Below, piece after piece: positions 22,924-41,870 of a stretch of DNA of 64,000 bases. Position numbers and translations under genes: made by a program. Each line of letters begins with the position of its first letter. Position 1 is the first letter of the stretch. This stretch comes from Aplysia californica (taxonomy: Eukaryota > Mollusca > Gastropoda > Aplysiida > Aplysiidae). The notes below the pieces were generated by a model. That model saw only the letters and a program-made list of their open reading frames with translations. It was not told where the DNA came from and did no database searches. The DNA lies in NCBI RefSeq assembly GCF_000002075.1, contig NW_004797316.1:84439-148438 (forward strand). Direction: 5' to 3'.

Positions 22924-25900
22924 TTAAGCAGTATCAACCTTGACCCTCCTCTCCTATTCAATCTCTCCCCACCCCATCCTTCCAACCAAAATTATCAAAA
23001 AAGCAGCAGCAGTAGCAGGCACAGAACTTTCTAGACAGGAGAGTTACACCCCCCACCCTTCCTGAAAAAAAAAATTAATTAAAAATCCCTTCCCTCTCCT
23101 ACACTTATGGACAGTTGTGTATTACATGACTTTCCAACAACTCTCTTGGCCAGGGTAACTTGAGCAGCATAAAGTCAGTAGCACGCTATGTTCACCAGTG
23201 TGTCTTAACAAGGAGAACTAAGAAACAAGAGAATAAAACAAGAACAGGGAAACACAACAACAAAGTCATGTCAAGTGAGAATGACACTTTAAAAAAATTT
23301 TAGTGATAATCTCCAACAAATCATAGTCATGTTTGCCCTCAGACTGAAGGCTTCATAACTACATGAAAACATCATTCGCCCATGAAAATTCAAGCCCTTA
23401 CACCATCTTAGTCCCTCAGAGCACAAGCAGAATGCTCTGTGGTGAAGACTCTGAGATGAACAACATACTGTTTATAAAAAGGTCAACATAAGCACTGGTC
23501 TAGACAACTCCTGAGTTACTCTTTAAGTACTTGAGGAAGGCGGACAAATCTCTTCACATACCCATTACTTGCAATACTTGGTAGCACAACATTCAGAGGC
23601 AGGATGGCCTTTTCACCTTTTATTTTATCAACCCAATAAACAAAGAAAAACAAAACAAAAAAAGCACGAAGAGGTAAGTTACGCTGGATTAGTAATAACC
23701 TTTATACTTTATGGTGATAAACTCAAAAAGCAGCCTGGTTTACCCCCCCCCCCCATCACTCTTTGTGAAATTACAAATGTCTTTTAATACATCCATATTT
23801 TTACATTACCAAAACCAGTTTATCTTTTTTTTTTTTTTTCAAGTCGTGGAAATATTGTAATCAGCAGGGATTCTAACAAATAAAACTTTTCTTATGGACC
23901 CTGAATTCCCACCATAATTTTGGCAGAAATAAAATATACCATCAATGATTCGAAAAGAGAGAGAAAAGTCTGGCTTTTTGAATATCTGATCTATGCATGC
24001 ACAAGAAATTTAACTTTCAAATGAATTATGTAGGGCCTATTTAGACACCATAGGGAAATTTTCAAACATCAGTATGAAAAAGTTCACTACCCGCTACATC
24101 AAATTTGCTGTTAAAATGGGGATGAACCAATACATAATTTTACATTTGTTAAATAACTACCATTCGGCTTGAACTTGCACTGTGGACTGCCACTGATATC
24201 CAATTTATTCATCTTTTGATTGGACTGCAAACTCAAGACACTTCAGAAAAACCATAAAAAAGCAGTAAAAAACCCCAACAAAACAAAACAAATATCCACC
24301 TTGATGTAGAACACTACATTGATAGGGATCATATGATCACTGAACTGAACTGGCATCTTGAAGAGAGAATTTTTGCTCCACATATTGTCTTGGGTATGAT
24401 TTTGTACAAACACACTTTAACTTGATACACAGAATAATAGCAAATGCTCACACAGCAGATAATTTGCTTTGTTCTTTGATCACATTTGATTTACCTTTAA
24501 AACAAAAAATATGAAATACACTTCCCAACCTTTAAAAAGCATATTTTGTGGTAAGTATGTAACTCACTTCACAACCTCACACAGATCTATAAAAGTGCAA
24601 TTACATAGAACTACCATTGTCACTTAGTATGTGTTAAAGAGCACACCCATAAAAATGACAAGAAATAACACCAGGACCATGTACTTGCTGATGCAAGAGA
24701 ATCTTTTCCAGGTGAATAGGTTTTAAAAAAATTCTCCTGCCCTACTACATTCCCAAATCCGAAAAAAAGAAAACTTCTGAAATCCAACCTGCTCTATCCA
24801 CTGTGATCTCACGACATATGTGTCTGACTTACTGAAGAAGAACAGCAGTGTTCCTTTCTAATTTCACGAGAGGAACCCAAGCAAAAATCGTAAAACAAGT
24901 GGTGTTTATAAATTATATTCATTTTCAGTTCCAAGTAGAAACACTTTCATAAGCAATTTCCCACAGCATCTACAGCTTTCCAAATTCTTTTAACTCTAGT
25001 ATTACTGTGACATGTTCAGGTGCATCAAGAAAAATTTCAGGGACTTACTGAAGTGAATCTCAAAAGAACATTTTCACATCACTTCCAAAAACATTGAAAG
25101 TCACACAAGAAACAAAATGCTCCAGAAAATGGATACTCCTACAACAAAACACTTTACTAAGAGTTTCCTTTTTATGTCATGCTGCAAATGCTAGTCAACA
25201 AACTTCTTTTTTCCAAAAAATACACAGAGGCAAAAATGTGAAAACAGGGCAGGCTATGAGGTTGGTGATTGTTGAAAAACAAGTAGACCTTCAATATATA
25301 AGTGCTCAAGAAAAGAGGGGAAAATACCACTTTACCTCAGGCACTGATTATATGTATTGCAGATGTCAACAAGGCAAAGACAAAGACTCACCCAACAATT
25401 AATACATAATATTGTCCACCTAGCCACAAATCTGATTGATTATTTTTCGACGCCTAAAAATGAGACGCAAATAAACTTACTTTCATTTCACAAAGTAGTA
25501 TGCCTCTTTTTTATAGAGGTATTTCCTATACGATCTTTCCACCCTTTCTCATTTGAAACAAAGTGTGCCCCTGCAAACAAAAAGGTGACAAACCATCCCT
25601 TTGAAACACGTTGGATGATGTAAGCACTCTTTGTCGTACAAAGCACAACACATGGGTTTTCATACAAAATATAACTTTACAGCTAGGCTAGCTGTCAAAA
25701 AAACACTGTGATGTCATCACTTCCAGCACACATGAAAAGATGCATGCATTCTTAGTTTAACAAGAGTGTAGCTATCGATGACGGAAGAGCCCTGACAAAA
25801 CATAGCAGAGGAAAAACCCAAAGCAATAGAGGAATATATACCAAAACTCCACTTGTAACTAAAACAAACCATCTTTCACTTCATACCACTACCCCCCCCC

Positions 25901-26404
25901 CAAAAAAAAACCAACCAAACAACAAATAACCACTCACACAATACCAAAAGACTAGTGGTAAGGACAGTCTTTAAAGTTACATATCATTCTTCTATTTTTT
26001 GGCATTTGTAATACTACATTAAATCTTTGGTTTCTCTCCACCGAAACAAACATCAAAACGTAGTCTATAATAGCGATCCCCTTACAAAATTCCTTCTACA
26101 CTGTATTTATATTCTCACCACCCTGAATCTCTATCTTGAGACGACCACCGTAGCACTGTGTACTTGTCTTAACAGCAATATGTCAAAAGATAAACCTTTC
26201 TTGAGCCTTCTGTTCTTTGAATCCACAATTGAAGCAGTCTATAGAAAGTAATGGCACGTCATAGAGCATGAGGGTCAGGAGCAAAAGTGTTGAAAAATGA
26301 CGATAAATTTTTTTCTCTATCTAAAGAAAAGAATGAAATAAAAGCTGTTCTTTCTACCTTTTCTGCTGCTACAATATTCAAGCACACAGAAAAGCTTCAC
26401 CCCT

Positions 26405-26428
26405 CCCCCCCCCCCCCCCCCCCCCCCC
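26405..26428. repeat. Homopolymer C, about 24 nt
   Basis: Unbroken C run in the AT-rich region downstream of PTEN exon 6. Confidence 0.9.
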
Positions 26429-26931
26429 ACCATCTGAAGAAAAAGAATGCTTTCCGTACTGGTCTTTTTTCAAAGACATTAATAACTTAGCTACTTAAAA
26501 TCCTGTACCTCAACAGCAGCACACTGCATTTATATCAGACACCTCTGCCTCTTTCACTATGCTTACTATTCATGCCCAGTTCAATTTTCTCTTCAGCCTA
26601 AATGGATAAAAATCTACAAAGGAATAAAAAAGATGAAAATAAATATCCATAGATATAATATACATATTTTCTGTTCCAGTCACCATAAGATGCTATATAA
26701 CTTAAAACCCAAACTTTCAGAAACAGTTTGAACTGCAATTCATTTTCATATTTTAAATTAAGACTTTTGGGTCTTTTTTATTTTTACTTACATTACTTAT
26801 TCATATGAGTGGATGAATAGCATATTAACACATATCAGTCATATAATGCCGCAGTAAGAAAAACGAAAAACTAGAGAAAAACAGGATAAACAAAGATATA
26901 GGACATACCAAGACTACCTGCAATGCTCTCA

Positions 26932-32307
<5,376 letters not shown>

Positions 32308-32719
32308 TTCAGCAGACTGGAGTCTTAAATTTACAATATAAGAAACACTTTGATTGTTTAAGAGAAGACATCATCCATAGTGTTCACAATTTGAATTCAA
32401 AATGTCTTTTGTGTTCTGTTCCCAACCAGTAGACAAACATTTCATCTGAAAAAAAAAAAGAAACAACATTTTCAGAGCAAGATACAATTTTACAAAAACA
32501 AGACCTTATTTCATCTTCCTTCAGTAGGGGGAATATTTATATATCAAAATGAATTTCAAATGGGACATGGTTGATGGGTTATAGAGTCCACTGAAGGCTT
32601 TTAACAGCAGCAATACATAAACATAATACATGAAGTGATCTCATGCCCAAAGTAGTTTGTGTGCAAAAATAACCCAATAAACTGCTGGATAGAACGAGAA
32701 CAACTTTTAATATCATAAG

Positions 32720-33060
32720 ATCTATATAGAACAATTGATTTTAACCCAAAACCTACACATGAAAGGTGTCCACTCATTATTGGGCCAAACCAGTACTCTT
32801 GCACATGAAGCTGTAAGACAGTTCAGAAACCTAACCAAGGCAGAGCCTCTTTGTCCCTCCCAAAAATTACTTTTAGCTAATCTAAAAGCAGGCCAAAATT
32901 GGGCAGAAAAAGCTTCAATATCTCTGAGAATGTGTGTATCCAGAGGGACACAACAGATTTCGAGCAATAGGTTGACAATGTCAGACATGGTGGTTTCTTC
33001 ACAAAGGCTACAGGAGTAGTGCAGGGAGCAGAACAGACCCTTTTGCATTATGTTACTTTC
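32720..33060 (-). mobile_element. Possible LINE C-terminal remnant (Cys-rich)
   Basis: An open minus frame of 108 codons with CSLCEETTMSDIVNLLLEIC resembles the C-x2-C...H-x-C tail found after RT in many LINEs (…CSLCG…LLLECP). No RT motif is next to it, so this may be chance. It lies upstream of PTEN exon 1. Confidence 0.3.
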
Positions 33061-34699
33061 ACAACAGAGCTTACAAAGGCATTTTTGATTTCTAATTCTG
33101 TAACAAAAAACTCAGTCAAAATCACTTGAGAGGACTTCATGTCCCATTATCGACCTCTAAACTCTACACTCATGAACAATCTGTGGTAGATATTGACACC
33201 TCTCATAGAGCATCTTCTTAAAGGAGTTTGAAGATAAAAAGCAGAGTCAAGGGCTTGCATTCAAGTTGCTTCCATCCTCTTTGGATTTGGTTTCCTATGG
33301 CAGCAATAATGCTGCAATTGTTGATTGTTTTTCATGAATGACATGAGAGGAAAATTTTACTATCCTCTCTCACTCCAATGGCAGACTCTACTACTACTAT
33401 ACTTTTAGACAGAAAATCAGGCCTTTTACTTCTTGCTGATGATGTCGCTAAATTGCGATCGACTCAAGATGGTTGGATTTTTGCCTCCATGAAGATTGGA
33501 CAGACCTGAAGGATTTTCTAGAGAACAGATAAGGGGAAAGGAAGAAAGGAAGAAAAGAGGGAGGTCAACCTTTTCTAACATAAAAGATGCCTACAAGAGG
33601 AATGTGACTGCAGCTAACTCTACGGTTGCAAGTACCACACATAGGCCACACTTCAGTTTGATGTTAAAACATGATCATGAGCGTAAGACCTCCCATAACT
33701 AGTGTTGTCCTGTCCTTGTAATGTTTCCATACACACATTTCAGAAGATTTTTAACGTAAGGTGATAAGGCACCTATAACTTAAGACCATCCTCTGGAAAC
33801 AAAAAAAAATGTATTTAAATGTTATTCCTTCATGACAACAGGGACAAAATTCCCAGTAGCTATACTTAACTATACTGTCCAGAGTGCCAGTCCACAGCGA
33901 TGTTTCTGGTCTACATGACAGTCTACCACCAGATGTCTTACAACTATTTCACTTGATGGTCTGCAAAATTAATCTACTACAATCCACAACACTTTACCTT
34001 GGGACGGTCATTGGCTGTGTTAAAAACGTTTCGGTGGTTTTGTAATTTTTCTGGGGTGGGGTGTGTGTGTGTGGGGGGTGGAGGCGATCTATAGTAAAAC
34101 ATTACTCTGTGTAGTACAATGCATTACCATGGTAGAACGTTGAGTGGACCATGCTCTGCTCAGTCAGGTGGAACTTAATGTTTTTACATATATATAGACA
34201 GTATTATCGTGGTGCACAGCCAAGTGGACCAGCACTCTGTCCAAACCGTTCTCAAAAGCAGGCTGCAATTATGGTAGGATGTATGACCGACTATGGACTT
34301 CAAAATCAAGGTGAAGAACACAAAATATTTTTTCCCATGAAAACTGGCACTCACTGGCAGCAGCTCAGTGCTTAAACAACGAACATCGAAATTACTATGA
34401 CATATGTAACCTCAAAACACGTGGGAAACCCAGAGTTGGACATGAATTTATAATGCAGTGGTGTTTAGGTACGGTGGATTACTGTGATTATCTCAAACAA
34501 TGTGTATGACAAGTATAATAATTTTTTCCCCAATGATTTTGAAGGCAAATCATTGCCATTGAAAGACAAACTTTATTGTTTGAATTAGAAGGATCATTTG
34601 TTCATTGACATTAGTACTATACAATGCTTCTCTTTTGATTGAGATCACGCTTCAGTTCATGTCCTTTCTCTTTTTCCACTTTGCCGACATTAATTTTAA

Positions 34700-34791
34700 C
34701 CCTTTCAAGCCTTAAAAAATCCGTCTTACAAGGAGCTAAAGGCTACAGAATCTAGAGTCTAGAAAAACTTTTGCGATACTGGTGACAAGGG
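34700..34791. mobile_element. Short TTAA-flanked element
   Basis: TTAA at 34696-34699 and 34792-34795, with ends CCCTT / AAGGG. It is 92 bp. The inverted repeat is only 5 bp, so this is weaker than the 22.7-kb copy. Confidence 0.4.
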
Positions 34792-35249
34792 TTAAGACCA
34801 GGGGTAAGGTTGGGTTATCTTTACTCTTACCCTGACCCAGTCCTGATTACCAAAATCCAGCAAATGTGAATAACACATGCACTTCTGGAAGACTCTTGAT
34901 CAAGCTCTTGTGGAGCGTTTTATAGACAGGTGGATTTGGGTAGTCCTAGGTTGTAAGATTCAATCTTTCAGATTTCCTTGATAACTTTAATAGCCCAGGC
35001 CTACTCATGTCATGACATGTGCTTGTTTTTTTCACTTCAATTAAATTCACTACCTGTAGATTGTAGTACATATGTGACAATTATGTTTCATATTGTGCAA
35101 CAGCAGCACTTCAGGAGGAGGCCCTGTTGAACAAACAAAAATCCACATGGCACGCCTTAGGAGATCAATGTTAGAATTATTTAAGTCTATAGACGTTGTC
35201 ACACAGGATAGAAAGTAAACTATAAGTCCAAAAATAAAGCATCGAAGGG

Positions 35250-35955
35250 GCAGGATGTTCATCATCGTCATCAATGACTTTCACCCCTGGCAGTATAGGC
35301 CACATACAAATACAAGCTCCTTCCATTTTCATCTCTGTCCTGGGCCAAGCTTGTTCCAAGTGAGCTTCATCTCTCTCATGCCCCTTTCCACGCATCTCCT
35401 CCATGTTTCCCGTGGCCTACCCCTGCCTCGATCTCCTTGTGGGTTCCACTGCAGTGATGTTTCCGCTGGGCTTTCTTAAGGTATGTCCCATCCATCGCCA
35501 TTTTCTTAGTCCTATTTCTACTTCTATATTATATATCCTTTTGTCCTATCCTTTCCCACAGCTCTTCATTTCTTATATTCTATCCAGCCACTTAATTCTT
35601 AGAATACTCCTCATACATCTGTTGATTAAAGTCTGGACTCTATTCACTACTGTCATTGTTGTCTTCCAAGTCTCGCAGCCGTAGAGGAGCACAAACTAGA
35701 TGTTGGAGTAAAAGAGTCGAATCTTGGAGCGCAGTGAGATGTTGCTTGCTTTCCAGACTTTTGATAATTGCTTGAATGCTGACCTTGCCTTGGCGCTTCT
35801 TGCTTAACATCTTCCCCGGTTCCACCTTTACCTTCAATGACACCTCCAAGGTAGGTAAAAGAGTCCACTTCTTCCAAGGGAGTGTCTTCCACTGTCACTG
35901 CAGGGCTTGAAACTTTTCCTAGCTTCACTATTTTCGACTTGCCTGGATGTTGCTT
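35250..35955 (-). mobile_element. Old LINE fragment, RT C-terminal part
   Basis: On the minus strand one finds SSPAVTVEDTPLEEVDSFTY LGGVIEGKGG and, after frame changes, KWRWMGHTLRK-like and GNMEEMRGKGHERDEAHLEQ followed by a GAT-rich end. These are the same post-RT blocks as in the LINE at 17.2-18.9 kb (SFCYLGSIIDREGG; GHTLRKSG), but at low identity and broken by several frameshifts. It is 5'-truncated. A short GGATGTT repeat at both ends may be a target duplication. Confidence 0.75.
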
Positions 35956-35969
35956 TAGTTTTTTTGTTT

Positions 35970-36020
35970 TAGTAGAGGTTTAACGGCGCTCACAACTGCA
36001 TACAGGTCATATGAGCGCCA
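35970..36020 (-). mobile_element. SINE-tail fragment
   Basis: Plus-strand TTTTAGTAGAGGTTTAACGG then arms GGCGCTC 35985-35991 and GAGCGCC 36013-36019, seven perfect pairs. It abuts the old LINE fragment. Confidence 0.72.
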
Positions 36021-36559
36021 AGGGGTGGATATCAACAGAGAAGTCCTTACAGGCAGGATGTTTCTGGATTAATTTTTTTTAAAAATAGTTCAGTGTAGAA
36101 AAAATCAGTAGGTCAGTCAGTCTAGTAAGTAAGAGAATAGAGAACAATTACTTCTACAACAGTTATCAGGGACATCTGTGAGTCGGAATCTCACCTTATT
36201 ACCCGACCACCAAGTCTGAATAAAACATTCCAAACTGGAAGTGGAAGATTGCTGCTGAGACCTGATGGAGAGTTTTAGGATTTTAGCAGCAGGGGACAAT
36301 ATATTCAATGTTATACTCTGTCACATTTTAAAGTACATTTTAAAGCTCAATAAAAACAAATCTATATCACCAATTATTTTCAAATTTACACATTGACTAC
36401 ATGAATATACCTGTCGCTGGCGACTTGTTTTCAGATTTCTGAACGCGCAAGCGGTTTGGTGACAGCATGCGTGTTAAATGTTTTGTGGGTTTTTTTTAAT
36501 TACTCATGACACGGCAATGATTTGTTTTAAAAGAAGTACACATCAAAGCTTTGTCAGTT

Positions 36560-36820
36560 TTGTAACAATTCGCCAGTGATAAAAACTTTTGTTATCTACA
36601 TTTCATGATGCCACGCCTAGAGAAAAGGTGCGAAATCAGCTTGTTGAAATGATCCGTGGCAGTGCCTCAGTATCCATTGCTGCCAGACATTTTAATGCAA
36701 CAAGAAGAACTGTGTACGTAGCAATGGATCGAGAAAGAACAGGAATTACAAAAGGGGATACCCACAGACTATTTTGAGAAGGCCGAGGAGGTACCACATA
36801 GAATGATGTGTTTCCGGTAT
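36560..36820 (+). mobile_element. Tc1-like transposase fragment (HTH)
   Basis: The plus frame reads RNQLVEMIRGSASVSIAARH FNATRRTVYVAMDRERTG and then, after a frame change, a GRPRR-like stretch. That is the order of the paired-type HTH of Tc1-family transposases (MPRL..., V..AR.F..SR.TV......R..TG...GRPR). No catalytic domain and no inverted ends were found. Confidence 0.55.
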
Positions 36821-38199
36821 GTTAATAACATTTCGGAATTCCAGTATTGACCCGTACGAATGTCAACAATTTCCTTCATAGAGACATTGACGGGTTTGAG
36901 CTCATGGGTCTCAACTCAGAATTTTAAAACAGGAGGAACTTTCGAGGTGATCGCAACAGAAGCCCACTTTCACGAAACACCCATTATTATTATAGTTTAT
37001 AGATCTACTGTTGAACCCTAGAATGCTGAAATAAAAACCACCAATTTAATTTATCAAAGCAAGGTTATTTCACATCAATTTGAGGGTTTGGAAGATAATT
37101 TCAAGTAAGAGTCACTAACCAAATATTTACAATCTTGATTTTATGTACAGAAAGTGGTGGCGCACTGGAGTCTTACTAGTGCGACTTATTTTTATATTTT
37201 CCCTTCATCATATTCGCCTGACTATAAAAATATATCATGTCTTGAGCCTGAAAAAAAGGCCTAGAACCAGAATATTGACTGTCATGTACCAGTCTGGGTG
37301 TCATGATACATGAAAGACAGAAATTAAAGTTCAAACTCGAAGTAGAGTAATAACTTGAATAGCTCAAGTAGACACCTATTCAGTGTGAGAGGTGTAAGAA
37401 CTAAGGGAGGACAAGATGCAGTGACAACTGAAAATCTGTGAATTTTGAACAGAAAGCTAAAATTATAGAGAAATTTACGGTCACCCATCCAATGAAACGT
37501 GAACACTTAGGCCCCTAAGTTCAAGAACACGCTTACAAGTTATGACGTTCCCGATTTCACACAAGGCCTGCACCAACGTGCTCTTTACTTTGCAGAGAGC
37601 TGTAGCAGAGGAAATCAAAATTCTAATATTAAAAATTTGCTTCCAGTTTCAGTTTTTTTTTGGTCCTCTGGTGCTGGGTTCAGCCCCCCCCCCCCCCTCC
37701 CCCCATCTTAAAAAAAAAATCAATAATCTCCCCCATCCCGGAGTCTTGTACTTCACACCACTCAGAACGCGCGCAGGTTCACTGACCGGTCACAATGGCG
37801 AGCCCGACAAGACGCTTTTTTGTATAACTTAAGACTTTTCTTTTTTTTTTCCCCCCACAAGTGACAGCGCAGTGAGGAATATTGATTTATTTTCATGGCG
37901 ACACCACGTTTGTAATGCCGAACTTCCATGTTACAAAATTTATGTTGCGTTATCAGACTATTACTGACAAATTTCTAGGTGGCAACGAAAGCAAAAGTAT
38001 ATCTTGATTTTCCGGTAGAGCCTCGATGTAACATACAATTCCGCTTGCCGCCAATTGAACGTGAAATGTACCCTCAGACCGGGAAAAGCTGAATTAATAT
38101 ATCACAATCGCTACCGGCAAAAATGAACTGAAAGAAGTTAAATTGATTTGGTTTTCAAATACTCGAGATCATTTATAATAGATCTAGATTCTATATATA

Positions 38200-38345
38200 T
38201 TTTCCAAAGGTGCGATTTTTTTTTTAATTTCCAGGGTCTGGCAGTCACCCTGCTTCCAGCAACTCTCTTTCTGATTGGCCCGCTGTAGCGGTAGCAGAGT
38301 TTAACGGAGGGCATGGCGGTAGCGGAAATCCGCTAAATAGCGTAA
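38200..38345. promoter_or_regulatory. CpG-richer patch, possible promoter upstream of PTEN
   Basis: The stretch CCCGCTGTAGCGGTAGCAG...GGCGGTAGCGGAAATCCGCT, and a nearby one at 37765-37815 (GAACGCGCG, ATGGCGAGCCCGACAAGACG), stand out from AT-rich surroundings. It is about 6 kb upstream of the PTEN start. Assignment is inference only. Confidence 0.25.
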
Positions 38346-38375
38346 TATTACATGCCGTTAAACGTAGAAAAGACG

Positions 38376-38510
38376 CAGCTTTCTAGATCTAGAATCTAGA
38401 TCTAGAATCTAGATCTACTAGGGCCTGGATTCTACACAGATACTATGGGAGCGAACTACTACAGCCAGGTCCAGGAGTAGATCTAGAAATCTAGATCTAG
38501 TAATTAGTAG
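38376..38510. repeat. TCTAGATCTAGA-type palindromic repeats
   Basis: Several TCTAGATC/AGATCTAGA units at 38382-38416 and again at 38478-38500. The same AGATCTAGA word recurs singly at about 38180, 38630, 43648 and 4383. No coding sense. Confidence 0.65.
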
Positions 38511-39749
38511 TAAGATAGGCCTATCTATAGATTAGTAAAAATGACTCCTATTATTGTCCTTTCTCAGTCTCACTCATTCGTCTCCTTTTCAAACGTTATA
38601 ATCAATTCCCATAGATCTAGAATCTATCTATCCAGTTACCTGCTTTATCAAAAATAAATATGTTCTTAAGAGCCATGCCATAAACACCTGATCATCACAC
38701 CAGGAAAACTCACACTATCAAGAAATATCCAGTGAAAATAGCCAAAACACTGCTATCAGGCACTGCTATGAGAAGAGGAAATAAAAGGCACACTGTCGTC
38801 CATTTTTCTGTCATGAATTATCTCTCTTGAGTTAAAGTGTCGAACGAGCAAAATGTAGTCCATAGTTATCTCGTCGATGCTTATAATATTCTGAAAATGT
38901 TTACAACCCAAGAATAATTCTCGGCACACATTAAGATCGTTATGTGTGGGAAATTTTTGCTTGTTTAAAGACCAAGAACAAAATTTACCAGATTTGAGTC
39001 ATCTAGAATTAATGCGCAAATGGAGGTCATTAAGAATTAGTACCGAAATATACTTCCGTGACTGAAGTGAAGCGGATGTGTGTTACTGTGTTACCCTCTC
39101 TCCGTCTCGCTTTCGCATGATTTCTTCTTGCTAGGCTAGGCTATTTCATCACTTTCGTGTTTCGGTGGGTTCTCTGGGAATCAAGAAACGGCACTGATTT
39201 TTGCACCGTGGCACACACATTTCAGATCTTTTAAAAGTTTGTAATTTCAGAGTCTTGGGGAAAAAACTCATAATTTTTATATTTATAAAGTTTTTATTTT
39301 TATTTTTTGCTAATGGAGAGTGGCAAAAAGAAAAGAAGTATACCCCACCGAATTCTACACTTAAGTGTAGAATTCTGTGGAAAACCCGCACATTTAGCCT
39401 ACGCGAAATCATAGTAAACCCGTCAGGCCTACAACTCTCGCTTATAACAGCTTGTCTGTTGACGTTGACAAGAGACAATAAACAAAGCATTCCTTTGCTT
39501 ATTTCAAGATTTACTACTTTTATCAACACAGACTGGCCTTGCACCAATGTCCCCTAGGCTTTGCAGGCGACTGAACATAATATTTTAAAAATGATACATG
39601 TGTAGGCTTATCATAATAAAAGTAGCTTTTTTTAACGCCCTGATTTGACACAATTTAGATCGTTTAGGAGGTGGGCTTCGTCCATGTCTGTCAGGGCCAA
39701 CATCATCCCTGCACACAGACTATAGAAAAAAAATGCTCCCCATTTAGAT

Positions 39750-39870
39750 TCTATATTTGTTTTGTTTTAGTAAGTGCAAGTGCAAGTCATATGAGCGCAA
39801 ATCTCCCCACTAAAGAATCGAACTCGGGTCTCCTGCGTGTGTCAACAAAGCACGTCCACAGAAACACCTC
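39750..39870 (-). mobile_element. SINE fragment with tRNA-like box
   Basis: TTTTAGTAAG...CATATGAGCGC of the tail is followed closely by GAATCGAACTCGGGTCTCCT, which on the minus strand is a B-box GAGTTCGATTC. The body is deleted between tail and head. Confidence 0.55.
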
Positions 39871-40887
39871 TACAAACATAATGAGTTCGACATATGCTGG
39901 CTGAATTCACACACTTGTTGAATAACTTACGAGAATTTGTTTTCATACCTAAATTTCCAGAAACTAATTGTCAAAAACTGACAGGACATCCCCCTTTTAA
40001 GGGGGGGGGGGGTGGCAAAAAAAATAAGACCAGCAAAAACAAAAACAACCTCCTTTCTCTTCCTCTTTCTCTCAAATCTGCTCTCATCTAATAATAATAA
40101 AAATGATAATAATAATAATAGTAATTATAATAATGAAAAGGACACAATCGTATTCCATTTTACTGTTTTCAACCTTCTCTTTTTTTTACAACAAAATGTG
40201 CAAACTACGTTCTTGAATCTTTGCGGCGCTCTGGAATTCTTTAGCACATACTCCTGTGTGTTATTCTCAACTGACCACGACCTCCGATCTATAGAGGAAG
40301 ACAAAAAGAAAGAAGAGAGGCAAGAAAGAAGTAATTAGTTGCCTACTTTACGGGAAAGGGGGTAGGGTGGGCACGTGCCAAGGCTTTGGGTCGTGCGTAT
40401 TCTGTTTTCTGCTGAATCATCCCCGACGATACCACATTAGAATTATGGTATACCGGCATACCTGTAATATTAAAAATAGCAGATTTCATGGAAGTGCTTA
40501 ATAATGATATACTATTATTGTATAATCCCTCTATATTATATTATAAACTAATAGAAGGTCCTAATAAGGATGTAAGGTGCAACAAACGTCCCGTTTCCTT
40601 CTCGTTAACAAAGGAGCGTTAGACAATGAAGGAACATGAGTCAGGGTCAGCAGCATGGCACCTTAAGTACCGCCACCCGCCTTTGTAAAAAAAAAAAAAA
40701 CCCTGCGTGACGTAACTTTTCTTTCGTGTTTGTAACAAGGAACTAAAATAGTATCACGTGATCCTCTCGCCAACCCGGGTTTCCCCAAGTGCACACTTTG
40801 GACAACACTTTAGTAACAAACCACCAGGAAAAACGACGTGCGGGCTATGCCTATACATAGGCCTATATTTTTATTTATTTATACACA

Positions 40888-41382
40888 TTTTTTGGGTAAG
40901 CGTTTTACGGCGCTCGGAACTGCATAAGGTCATATGAGCGCGCGGGACACATAAAACATTTTCAGTTGGTAGAACATTTTGAATTTTGCCCGGGTGCCGA
41001 CCGAAGCCTACTCTTATCCATTTTGGACTACCAAGGATCTTTAACGTGCGCAACTTGCACACGGGACCTCCGAGATTTTTCGCCCTTGTTCGAGAAGGCT
41101 AGGTTGCAGGTCTTTCCTACCACCAGAAGATCAGGGGTGTGGCTGAAAGACAGCAGTAAGAAGGGGCCAAGGAGAAACAGTAGAAAGGCTGCAGAAAGAG
41201 TCATGAGACCAGAGGTGTGGGCAGAAAGCGGAGACAAAATCAGACGACAGAACATTGTTAGAGAAAAGGAAAGGAGGTAAAAGGAGACAATTTTAGAGAA
41301 TTTTTTTTCGGTCGCTACCCCGATTCGAACCCGGGACCTTTTAAAAAGAGGCGAGCACCATAACCTCTAGGCCACGAGAGCC
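40888..41382 (-). mobile_element. tRNA-derived SINE, longest copy
   Basis: Read on the minus strand: a tRNA-like head at 41382-41310 with A box TGGCCTAGAGG and B box GGTTCGAATCG, a body containing CACACGGGACCTCCG-type sequence read on plus near 41060-41070, and a 3' tail with the hairpin GAGCGC...GAGCGCC followed by GTAAAACG. The head is too mispaired in acceptor and T stems to be a working tRNA. A GA/G tract (41440-41501) follows on the plus side. Confidence 0.75.
41310..41382 (-). other. tRNA-like SINE head (RNA polymerase III promoter)
   Basis: 73 nt with good A and B boxes spaced as in tRNA genes. The 7-bp acceptor stem and the T stem each have several mismatches, so it is a SINE head or tRNA relic, not a tRNA gene. 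Confidence 0.65.
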
Positions 41383-41437
41383 CCCATAGGTGTGTGTGAG
41401 TGGGAGGGGGGAGGGGGAGGAGGGAAGGAAGGATAGT

Positions 41438-41439
<2 letters not shown>

Positions 41440-41498
<59 letters not shown>

Positions 41499-41501
41499 GG
41501 G
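41440..41501. repeat. (GA)n followed by G run
   Basis: About 24 GA units then 14 G, next to the SINE head. Confidence 0.92.
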
Positions 41502-41789
41502 AAGACGCATAGCTCCGAATGGCGAATTGTTCCCTCCAGGAAGCTTGTGTGGTGTCAAGATCCAAATTATGGGACAAATTCAGAAAAAAAATTGTAGTTT
41601 TTGCAGTCCGCAACTAAAGCTCGTAAGTAATAATTATTAATAACGCTGCTTAAATTAGCACCATAAACCATAACCCACAGGGACAGTTTCGAACATTATG
41701 CTGGTTGGGGCATTTCTGGGCTTAAGAGTTAAAAAACCCCACCAAAACAACTAGATCAGACCCCCCCCCCCAAAAAAAAAACACACACA

Positions 41790-41870
41790 AAAAACCCCAA
41801 CAAAACAAACAAAAACAATACAACAAACAACAACAACAAGAACAGCAACAACAACAACAAAAAACAACAC
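41790..41870. repeat. (CAA)n-like A/C repeat
   Basis: Imperfect ACA/CAA repeats on the plus strand after a run of C and A; no coding sense. Confidence 0.8.

Noticed and set aside
25094-25623. Plus-strand frames of 102 and 88 codons
   Set aside because: No recognisable domain, no splice context, AT-rich random composition; they overlap one another in different frames.
39149-39557. Overlapping frames of 132 (minus) and 118 (plus) codons
   Set aside because: Each is open over the same stretch on opposite strands with no similarity to known families; not enough for a gene call.
41310-41382. Functional tRNA gene
   Set aside because: A and B boxes are good, but acceptor and T stems are badly mispaired and it is joined to a SINE body and tail.
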